From the NCBI GenBank assembly GCA_026214975.1, contig CM047806.1, forward strand, positions 6,051,822 through 6,115,821: DNA of 64,000 bases, read 5' to 3'. The translations under genes and the position numbers were made by a program. Of this stretch, positions 1 to 8,343 are shown one piece after another (within the stretch, counting starts at the first letter, position 1; every line of letters begins with the position of its first letter). The notes under the pieces were generated by a model. The model did not search any database. It worked only from the letters and a program-made list of their open reading frames with translations, and had not been told where the DNA came from. The stretch comes from Gentiana macrophylla (lineage: Eukaryota; Streptophyta; Magnoliopsida; Gentianales; Gentianaceae).

Positions 1-138
1 GTATGAGAAGGAATGGGAAACTTCGACAAGAATGGAAGCACTAACAATTCTCCCACTGAACTTCGATCTTTTCTTTTGTTTTTTTTTTCCACCTTTTTTA
101 CGTTTTGAGGTAGCTGGCAATGATGTGACAGGAGGCCC
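1..138 (-). CDS. Importin-like ARM/HEAT-repeat protein, internal exon (partial, runs off left edge)
   Basis: On the minus strand a TTTCAG acceptor (RC of 139-144) opens an exon whose first codons read GPPVTSLPATSKRKKGG. After a run of ten A (about 80-89) the reading continues in another frame as SSVGELLVLPFLSKFPIPS. From memory of plant importin-beta/ARM-repeat transport proteins, a basic linker followed by a LPFLSKFPxP stretch comes directly after an ...ISMSKGPP segment. That upstream segment is found at 13267-13350, on the other side of the MULE. The frame change sits in the homopolymer, so it is either a real frameshift or an A10/A9 assembly error. Exon homology is fairly convincing; the exact importin subfamily is not settled. 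Confidence 0.65.
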
Positions 139-147
139 CTGAAACAG

Positions 148-156
148 TTTAAAGAA
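148..156. repeat. Left 9-bp target-site duplication of the MULE
   Basis: TTTAAAGAA directly abuts the first TIR base at 157 and is repeated exactly at 13185-13193. Nine bases is the standard Mutator duplication. Confidence 0.95.
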
Positions 157-1043
157 GGGAAACTTGACATTCTATGCTTGAAATGTAATTTATTGGGAAA
201 ATATGCGTCGCAAAAAGTAATTGGAAAACTATCCTTGAGTCAATTATGCGTCCGATATGCACCAGATTTTGTTTTCTTCGAAAAATATTTGTAGACGCAT
301 GCGGGCCGCATTCTCCACGCGTGACCAACGCACGGGGATCGCGTGCTGGACGCATCCGACAACATTCGATAAATTGGAACAACAGCCTCCTCTTTCCCTC
401 TTTCTCTCCGACTCTCTCCTCCCCTCCTTCCCCTGTTCTCTACTTTTCTCTCACTCTCACAGAAGCGGCGGCCGGCGGCTTCCCTCGTCCGCTTCAGTCC
501 GGTCCGGTGGTGGCTGCTGTGCTCCTCCTCCCTCCTCAATCCATTTCCATTTCCATTTCCATTCCTCATCAGACAAGCAAGGTAAATTCTAATACCTTCC
601 AGTTTTCATTTCCAATTTTCCAACTGATGTTATACAATGGTTGATAATTGCCTGGTAATTTGGTATATGCTTTCCATTTCGGTAAATTGTTGTGTTCATT
701 CATACTTGGTATTTGGTGTTTGGTAATTGGTAATACCGCAAATTTGGAAATTGGAATTCAAGTTTAACAGGCTCGGTCTGTGAATTTTTTTTTGAATAAA
801 GTTGATAAATTAACAAGTATATACAATAGGAACAAATTTGTGGCTATTTGTTTATTTTTATTTTCTTAATTTCTTAACTGAAATATGGACCGTTTTGTTA
901 ATAAACGAAATCGGGTGAATTTGAGGAAATTGTTAGTGAGTTTGAGAACCCAGGGGTGGGTGCATCCGGTGGGGATAGGTGTCAACAAATTGTTGAGGTG
1001 TATTGTGTATTGTGTATTGTGTATTGTGTATTGTGTATTGTGT
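157..1043 (+). repeat. Left TIR of the MULE, outer part
   Basis: About 885 bp are inverted-repeat homologous to 12302-13184, with scattered substitutions and small indels. The outer 200 bp hold TATGCGTC motifs. Positions 360-590 look like a plant 5' UTR: CT-rich tracts, a short GC-rich core, a TTCCAT repeat and a good splice donor (CAAG|GTAAATT near 577-585). The open frames here (246-644) appear in both TIR copies in several frames and show no protein signature, so I do not call them genes. The TIR may supply an inward-facing promoter; that is inference. Confidence 0.9.
1002..1043 (+). repeat. GTATTGT minisatellite at the left edge of the captured segment
   Basis: About six tandem copies of GTATTGT end in GTAAAA. 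The right TIR has two copies at the same place. The unit looks derived from GTGTATTGTGTCC in the Ulp1 exon at 5742-5754 (codons for VYCV). Confidence 0.85.
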
Positions 1044-1377
1044 AAAACCTAATCATGACACATTTTATTCTTCCAAAACCAAATATCATAATAAAAATAA
1101 AAAAAAATTCACAAAACATGTATTGGATACAATGATTTTATGGCGGTTCATGATGGAAGAAAAAATGAAAAAAAAAGAAGAAGAAGAAGACGACGAGAAC
1201 TATTATGTCATCAATTTTAATGCACCAAATTTTTAACCAACTCAGCATCATTAGTTAAGTGGGAATCAAACTCCATATGATAACATAGATGTCCTTTTTG
1301 GATTCATAAATAAAGGTTCGACAACAAAAACGAGATGTTATGTTCAGCAGTTTTCAAGCATTAAATTCTTCCACCAC

Positions 1378-1387
1378 TTATATACAC
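1378..1387 (+). promoter_or_regulatory. Probable TATA box of the captured GPAT fragment
   Basis: TTATATACAC lies 39-48 nt upstream of the ATG at 1426, a plausible TATA position for a short 5' UTR. It is supported only by sequence and position. Confidence 0.4.
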
Positions 1388-1425
1388 AATGCATCTTCAC
1401 ACAATAGTGCTATGCTACAAGTGCA

Positions 1426-2155
1426 ATGGATTCAATAATGATCATCACACCAAAACTATTCTTTTTCTGCATGCTCACAATAATGACTATATATCTCCTC
1501 CTTACAAAAAACTACATACAACTTAAAAAGAAGTACCATTATAATACCCCTCTTTTGCAATCAAAACTTAGAAAATATTCTTCTCTGAGTTCCTCTAAAT
1601 TAGATGATTCACAGGACACAGCATTAGTTCTACACGTGGAAGAGGGATTGTTAAAATCTTGATCAATATTTCCTTACTTCATGCTTGTAGCTTTTGAAGC
1701 TGGAGGGATTTTAAGAGCAATTGCGGTTTTACTTTTGTATCCCTTTGTTTGTTTGTTGTGTAAGGATATGAAAGTCAAAGTCTTGGTCTTTTTGTGCTTC
1801 CTTGGATTAAAAGCAGAGAAATTCAGGGTCGGAAGATCTGTTTTGCCAAAGTTTTTCTTAGAAGATGTGGGACATGAAGTGTATGATGAGGTGATGAATT
1901 ATAAAAGGATAGTAGCTGTAAGTGATTTACCAAGGGTTATGATTGAAGTATTTATGATGGATTATTTAGGGATTGATGTTGTTATTGGGAGAGAATTGAA
2001 GGTGGTATCTGGATATTTTGTTGGTTTAATGGAGGAAAAGAATATTATCAGTTATGCCCTTCTCAATGAGAAAATACAAGGAAAGCTAAAGTCTATTGTT
2101 GGTTTTAACAGCCTCAGTTCTTTTTTTGCTCAACATCTTCTTTCTGCTTGTGAGG
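1426..2155 (+). pseudogene. Glycerol-3-phosphate acyltransferase (plant GPAT) N-terminal fragment with an in-frame stop
   Basis: Plant GPATs acylate glycerol-3-phosphate for cutin, suberin or mycorrhizal lipid synthesis. This fragment covers the N-terminal HAD-like half. Two collinear stretches in one frame carry the family signatures: ALVLHVEEGLLKS up to a TGA at 1660-1662, then PYFMLVAFEAGGILRA, VGRSVLPKFFLEDVG, VAVSDLPRVMIE and GRELKVVSGYFVGLMEE. The TGA replaces a conserved Ser in GGLLRSSS. The frame loses homology near 2155 at CE|GTTTTT, the likely first-exon donor. The acyltransferase half with its H(X)4D box is absent. It is captured inside the MULE TIR, and the stop plus the missing exon 2 make it non-functional. 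Confidence 0.8.
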
Positions 2156-2438
2156 TTTTTATTTTATGGTTTATCTTGTTGAACTCTGTTGTGTTTATAT
2201 ACATAAATTAATCACCTTTCCAAAAAGTTTCAATTTCTTCTTTTTGTAATTTGGCATGGTATCATTTTGTTATGCCACGTAGTCAAACCTCTTTTAATTT
2301 ATCTCCACTTTTACTCTAAAATATATTGTGCAAGTGTTGAGCCTCGGTCTTCATTAGCTTTCTATGCCCTATATCTTGGGACCCTTTAATTGAACCACCA
2401 TGTGTTTACCCAACCACTCTATTTGTGCATTACATTAG

Positions 2439-2493
2439 ATCGACCTTCAGAACGTTGATTCATGAGTCAAGAATCAACTTCCGGAAGGTCGAT
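2439..2493. repeat. 55-nt two-part hairpin
   Basis: Outer arms ATCGACCTTC (2439-2448) and GAAGGTCGAT (2484-2493) enclose inner arms GTTGATTC (2454-2461) and GAATCAAC (2471-2478). Pairing is exact in both stems with small bulges between. No known element was recognised. Confidence 0.6.
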
Positions 2494-2709
2494 TCAGTGT
2501 TGAAGTGTGTTGTGTTTATACATATACATCTATATGCACACATATTACTCACCTCGATCCCTTGCAACTTAAGCTTTTAGGAGAGACGGTAATTCAACAG
2601 ATTCGTCTAATGCAAACTTTTCATTGAATTTGTAAGATATATTATGATGCTATTTGAATCTTTAAACTAATACATAGTCTCTCTTGTGTGAACCACAGGA
2701 GATATATAT

Positions 2710-2757
2710 GGTATTGTGTATTGTGTATTGTGTATTGTGTAAAATTGTGTATTGTGT
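2710..2757 (+). repeat. GTATTGT minisatellite at the right edge of the captured segment
   Basis: Four GTATTGT units plus GTAAAA, then another GTATTGTGT leading back into TIR sequence. It mirrors the array at 1002-1043, so the captured 1.7 kb sits between two copies of the same short array. Confidence 0.85.
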
Positions 2758-2902
2758 CCTCAACCTGTGTAAGGTTCATTGTGTTGTTCTACAAATCTCA
2801 ATTGCACAATGGAATATATTTTCTGAATTATAAATAATAAAGGTAAAAATTATTTTTATGTCTAGATGACGAAATTACCGGCGCTTCTCCTAGACAGAAG
2901 TA
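2745..2902 (+). repeat. Left TIR of the MULE, inner part (separated by captured DNA)
   Basis: This segment is the inverted partner of about 12141-12300 and continues the TIR after a 1.7-kb interruption. It includes a copy of part of the element's own Ulp1 exon (2745-2815 compared with 5741-5812) and ends at the shared CTCCTAgACAGAAGTA boundary. In the right TIR the same sequence is contiguous with the outer part, so the left TIR is the altered one. Confidence 0.85.
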
Positions 2903-5900
2903 GGCATTACAATGCAGGCGTTACGTGGAGGGCGACGAAGGGAAATGCTATGCAATACTAGCTAAATTTGATGATGAGACAAAAAAAAAAAGGTTTTTGG
3001 CCTTACCTTTTGAACCATTGATTCTTGCAAGAGAGAAAATTGAATTTAGCGGGGTATTGGTTCACCATATATTAATGCATAGAATTCACTCACTGTATGA
3101 GGATGAATTACGTTTTGTAATTGCAAATACACTTTGTCGTTTTTGTTTGACTGACTTTGCATTAATAACTGGAATGAATTTTTGGGAGGTTCCCTCGCTT
3201 GTTGAGAGGGAATCGCGAAGACGCACCCAAAGGTTGAAGGAGATATATTTTAGTGAATTCGCAAAAACAAAAAAAGAGAATAAATGTGAGTAATCTAAGG
3301 TCGGCATTTGAAAATTGCAAAGTGCCTGAAGACAAGTTCAAACTTGGTTTGTGCTACTTTATGGAGGCTAGCGTGTTTGGAGCAGAGGAAAGCGCAGAAG
3401 TTTTATGAGACCTTTTGTTTTTTGTGGATGATTTGGATTTCTTCATTAAGTATCCGTGGGGACATGAGGCTTATCGACGCACCTTAGAGGGCTTTAAGAA
3501 ACATGATTTGGTCAATAAACAGGTCGAGAATTCCAAAAAAACTAAAGGCAACCCCAAATACACGGTAAGCGGATATGCGTTGGCATTGCATATTTGGGCA
3601 CTGGAATCTTTTCCAGAATTCACACCCACTTTCGCTGAGCTTCAAGCTGGCCCTTTTATATTTCCACGGATGTTGCAATGGCATCTTACCCAAAAATTGA
3701 AATACAAAACTGTTCGTGATGAATTTATCAAGCTTAAGGTATATCTTATTTATTTTAATTATTTAATGTCATGACATTGTTAATTATTATGCACAATGTT
3801 TGTAATTGGAATTTTTGTCATCACATTGTTAATTATTATGCACAACGTTTGAAATGCAGTCTGGAGGGCATCAATTCATACGGCCTAAGTCCGAAGAAGA
3901 GCAAAATTATTTTAATAACTGTAAAGTGCAGTAAAAGGTTGGTTGTTGAGCTAGGATTGGACCCATCACAGGCATTGGATGAAGTGGTGGATGAAGCAGA
4001 GGGCAACGATGAACCTCAAAACGACACACAACATGCTATAGCATCGCCCCCGAGGGATCGTCAACAGGATTGCCTCCGAGCCACTGGATCTATGCCTCCA
4101 CCTTCAACCATAGGTAATTATGATTTTTGTGTAATGTATACTCATTTATTTGAATCAAGCTAATTGTAAACACATGCATTGTAGAAGTTTGGATGGAGGC
4201 GTTGGGGAGTTTTAGGAAAGAGGTATTGACTAAGTTTGAGGGATTTGAGTCAAAGATTTCACGGATGGAATCTGTGCAATCAGAGATTTGTGCACGGATG
4301 GAATCTATCCACTCAGAGATTTGTGTTGGCATTTGCAGTCTTAAGGGAGAGGTTAAACCAATCTTTTCATCACACAATCAGGTGATTTAAAATAGCATTA
4401 CAACGATTTTTGCAATTTCTCCCTAACAATAACTTATGTGCATTGTGCATGGAATAATAATGTATTTCACCTAAGAAAGATATGTTTGAATATTTTAGCG
4501 TTTTTATTAACTTTTTAATTCCGTATAGGTTCGGTCTGGCCCGATTCAGAAAATAAATGATTCATTGCTATGGAATATCATTAGCAACTTCCTCCGCCTA
4601 GGGTTAGCCAAAACACTCGAAACATGTTTCCTTTGCGAAATTTGTAAATTGTAATATTGTTATTGTAATATGGTTAACACAAGGTTTATGTTTGCACGTA
4701 CGATCACACTTCTCATCAAGGGATGGTAGATGGGATGGTAGATGGACTAGGAGCTTGGCAGCCTGAGCTCGATTTGTTTTCAAAGTCTACACCTATGGAG
4801 GCACCCATTAAGGTTTTTTCACGACTTATTTATTCTTAGCAGAATATGTCATTGTATTAATATATTGTTTTTTGTACTTGCATGACTGATAATACAGCAG
4901 GGAATTGTAGATAGCGGAGGTTGGAGGCCTGTACTAGAAATGAATGTACAGCCATCCAATAATGATTTGGTAAGCAAGACTTCATTTTTCTTAACAAAAT
5001 CAGTCATTATTTATATAATAATTCAATCTCTTTGTATTAGGAACATATGGCGCAAACATTTCAAGTAGGACTTGCATTTGATGAAAATACAGAAGGAATG
5101 CAATCAAGCTCCATTGTTATTTCTGACGACAACATCCCATTGGCATGTCGACGGGAAAAGAGAAAAGGAGCTGGTGAGAACCCATATCTTCATGAACTTT
5201 ACATAAACTCCACTCCTAAAAGACATCGAACTTCTCCCGTACAGTTTGATTTGTACGGTGAGTGTCTTGACCCCGAGCAAAAGGATGCTTTCATGAAGTG
5301 GTTAAACGAGGAGGTGGAGACAGAACGTAACGTTAACCTTAAGATAGCAGATGTGAACCACACATTTTTCAAGGATTTACACAAGTTGTATCAGTGGATT
5401 AAAGGCGAGGTTAGTAAAATTCAAAGATTCATGACATTTAAATTACTATATTTCATGGTGCTATTCTACTTTATTATTCCCTAATTTTCTCAATCTTAAT
5501 ATACCACTAGCATATAGAGTGCTACTTGCATCTTTTGAGGCAGCGTATACAACGTCATCCCACGCTATTCCTCAAGAAAGTATCACTTGTTGATCCGTGG
5601 GTTACTAATAGGATCTTAAATCAGAGTATCGGGCTTTTGTTTACGGCGGATATTGAAGGATACATTTGGGAAGACAAGTTGATGCAATATGTGATAGGTC
5701 CCACCCGTTCTGGCATGGTACCGTGGAACGAGGTAAATGAAGTGTATTGTGTCCTCAACATGTATGGGGTTCATTGGGTGGCTCTACAAATCTCAATTGC
5801 ACAATGGAGTATACATGTGTACAACAATGATCCCAGCATCGTTGATTCAGATAAGTTTCAAGCAGTGATGAATACGATAGCTTATGCACTTCCGAGTATG

Positions 5901-6230
5901 TTGAGGCAAGTTTCCCATATTTTTTCACATGTGCCGCGTGTGAATGAACGTCCACTTCAACCATTCACATATACACGTGTTGATAGTGACATATGCCCAC
6001 ATAGTCAAATAAGGTAAAAACACGCATTCATTACTTATGTCTTACTTTCAATGTTATTTATTAACACCTCTTTACTTTAACGTTGCAGTGGTAACTGTGG
6101 AATCTACGCGTTGAAATACGTAGAGCTATTGATTGCCGGTCGCGATCTAATGCGTGTCACGAATGATCAAATGGATGCGTTCCGATTGCAAATGTGCGTC
6201 GATTTGTTTCATCAAAACTTGGATCCTTAG
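2900..6230 (+). pseudogene. MULE-borne DUF1985 / Ulp1 (C48 cysteine peptidase)-like gene, decayed
   Basis: Family knowledge: Ulp1-type proteases cleave SUMO or related modifiers; their role in MULEs is unknown. The DUF1985 region is read in two frames: 2925-3285 (ELRFVIANTLCRFCLTDFALITGMN) and 3286-3774 (DLDFFIKYPWGHEAYRRTL, YALALHIWALESFPEF), with a frameshift near the A-run at 3266-3275 and a TGA at 3408. Spacer exons follow (about 3860-4130, 4190-4390, 5047-5409). The peptidase exons are well resolved: 5511-6013 with HWVALQI (His codon 5772) and VYNNDPS (Asp), then 6089-6230 with SGNCGIYALKYVELL (Cys codon 6096). GT/AG borders at 5410, 5510, 6014 and 6088 join in frame. The peptidase triad itself looks intact. 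Confidence 0.8.
5741..5812 (+). other. Ulp1 exon segment also present in both TIRs
   Basis: This stretch around the catalytic His (EVYCVLNMYGVHWVALQIS) is near-identical at the nucleotide level to 2745-2815 and to the reverse complement of about 12230-12300. For example, TCTACAAATCTCAATTGCAC is shared by all three. The coding copy fits the reading frame, so it is the source and the TIR copies are derived. Confidence 0.85.
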
Positions 6231-6312
6231 AATGCGTGTCACGGATGATCAAATGGATGTGTTCCGATTGCAAATGTGCGTCGATTTGTTTCAACAAAAC
6301 TTGGATCTTTAG
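6149..6312 (+). repeat. 82-bp tandem duplication of the Ulp1 terminal exon end
   Basis: 6149-6230 and 6231-6312 are adjacent copies with a handful of substitutions, each ending GGATC(C/T)TTAG. The first carries the natural stop, so the second copy is 3' UTR. Confidence 0.9.
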
Positions 6313-7482
6313 AATAACATTGGCCGTTTTGTAAAGAGTAGTGTCACGATAAAAATTGCTCTCGTCGTACACTCCCCCCCCCCCCCCCCACCCCCCAAAA
6401 AAATTGATTGATTTTGGTACCATATGTTTATCACTAGCGTGACATTTTATAATTTGGTACCCCAAAAAAAATTGATTTTGGTACATATGTTTATTACTAG
6501 CGTCACATTTTGTACTTTGGTTTATAACTAGTGTGAGATTCTATATATTGAAAAACTAGTCTTTTTTTTTCCTTGTAATGAAAAAATTTCATTCCACCAA
6601 CAAAAACAGATATGGTACAGCAATGAGGGATTTCCCCTAAGGCCCTAACAAGATCCTCCTCATGACAAGGAACATTGATCTATGAGGGAAAACTACCGGT
6701 TCAACAAATTATGTGGAATGAACATGGTGCTATCCTTCTGGCATGTCCGATGACCTTTTCTCATTTGGTGAATTTTGTTCTAGCATTGCCGTTTTTTATG
6801 GTTAGGATAATGGCTTGTGGAGTTTTGTTTTAGATTTATGGTCAGGAAACCAACAATTAATTTGATTTCGGTTTTTGGTAAAAATAATAAAGCAACCTCT
6901 GGTTGATGTTTATTAAAATGACCAATAACAGACAATATGGTATAAATAAATCAATCTTACTTTTAATTTAAAAGAAAACATAATAAAAAACAATTTAGTA
7001 AAATCAAATGTATAGTAAACAATTTGGTAAAAAGAAATGTATACTGCATTAATTTTTTTTAAAACATAATAAAATCAGATGATAAATATATTATCATTGA
7101 AACATAATCACTATTTATATTTCCCTTTCCACCCGCTTTCTTGAACTTAGAATGGAATTTACTATAAAATGTTAAACAATCTAATACGGGAATCGTTATT
7201 ACAATAAATGCAACTGGTCAATACAAAGTCGATTTAATCTACTACCGAAATGATTATTTGATCTACTACCCTAATCAACCATTTGACATCGGGAGCAAGT
7301 AGCAGACGCGTGAGCAAGTAGCAGATGCCAAGTACACCGGTTGGAGCCGTAGTTGATTTGAATAGATGAAAACTAATCATTTTTCAACTTGGTCAATCCA
7401 ACGATTTACTCGGTTGTTTATATACATATATATATTTAGAATGAATCACAACATATAAAAAGATGCTATTTGTTTATGATCC

Positions 7483-7485
<3 letters not shown>
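6313..7485. other. Non-coding spacer of the MULE between the Ulp1 and transposase genes
   Basis: AT-rich sequence without a supported gene. Short direct repeats (GATTTTGGTACATATGTTTAT near 6411-6495) are visible, otherwise nothing recognisable. Confidence 0.6.
6374..6396. repeat. Poly-C tract
   Basis: Sixteen C, one A, then six C, with about 170 nt of low-information sequence around it. Tract length is unreliable in most assemblies. Confidence 0.9.

Positions 7486-7570
<85 letters not shown>
7486..7570. repeat. (TA)n microsatellite
   Basis: About 42 uninterrupted TA dinucleotides inside the MULE spacer. Confidence 0.97.
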
Positions 7571-7571
<1 letters not shown>

Positions 7572-7847
7572 CTTCAATACAATTGCTACTTGTATATGAT
7601 CCTTCATAATAACATTACGAGCTTAAACCACGTAAATCATTCTTTTTAAAAATGAGGAGAATGTAAGAAATCCATTTTTTTGAGCATAAGATCATTTCAT
7701 GAAAATTTTGTAAATCGTAAGAAATAGATCCAAATAGACTACATATATAGAGAAATGAGTGAAGGTACGAGTATGGTTTGAGTAATGAATTTGGGATAGC
7801 TTCGTCATACGTCACACATGCGTGGCTAATGAGGGTCTCTTTCGTCC

Positions 7848-7891
7848 GTATGCGTCCAGTATGCGCCCAGTATGCACCCCGTATGCGTCCA
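7848..7891 (+). promoter_or_regulatory. Four tandem 11-bp units matching a TIR motif
   Basis: GTATGCGTCCA, GTATGCGCCCA, GTATGCACCCC and GTATGCGTCCA follow each other without gaps. The left TIR has two adjacent 11-bp units of the same type at 244-265 (TTATGCGTCCG, ATATGCACCAG). The cluster lies about 270 bp upstream of the putative transposase TATA box, so a transposase-binding or autoregulatory site is plausible; that is inference. Confidence 0.6.
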
Positions 7892-8161
7892 ACAAATCTT
7901 TATTAGGAATATAAAGATTTTGACATGACAACTCATTACTCACACATAAAAAAAACAAAAACAAAACTCATTACTCGGCAAGCATGCGTCGCGCATCCTT
8001 CCTGCATGCGACATAAATTATTTAACCATGGTATTTTTTACTCTTTTTTTCAGATGTGTTTAGTATTCATTTTGCATGACCATGCTCATCCTTTTTCCCG
8101 TATGCATGCGTTCTTAACTATCTCTTATAGTTTTTCAAACTGGAAAAAAATTTGCAATTTG

Positions 8162-8170
8162 CTATAAAAT
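8162..8170 (+). promoter_or_regulatory. Probable TATA box of the MULE transposase gene
   Basis: CTATAAAAT lies about 40 nt upstream of an ATG at 8208 that opens a short exon-like stretch before a GT at 8237. The next acceptor, TTCGCAG, is at 8337-8343. Confidence 0.4.
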
Positions 8171-8343
8171 ATTCGTACTGTGTTGCTTATAAACGTTTAT
8201 ACATCGCATGAAGGTGGAGCATTGGAGACCGAATGGGTAATTACTGTTTATTTTTCCTTTGTTTATGATTCATGTATGTCATGTTTGACCCGTTTAACTT
8301 TAACACAAAAGTTATTGAACCGTTCAAATTGTTTTTTTCGCAG

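Larger units (their letters stand above)
1044..2709 (+). other. Captured host segment inside the left TIR (GPAT promoter, exon 1 and part of an intron)
   Basis: These 1.67 kb are absent from the right TIR and lie between two GTATTGT arrays. They contain a TATA-like TTATATACAC at about 1378-1387, a GPAT first exon from 1426 and a probable intron start near 2155. They end with non-coding DNA that includes a 55-nt hairpin. The layout resembles gene-fragment capture by MULEs (Pack-MULE behaviour), but placed within the TIR rather than internal to it. Confidence 0.75.

Noticed and set aside
246..644. Overlapping open frames in the left TIR (and their mirror images at 12658-13189)
   Set aside because: They occur in several frames of a CT-rich, GC-rich tract in both TIRs and show no protein signature; better explained as leader-like DNA.
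1003..1236. 77-codon frame beginning with a Cys-Ile-Val-Tyr repeat
   Set aside because: It is a translation of the GTATTGT minisatellite followed by A-rich DNA.
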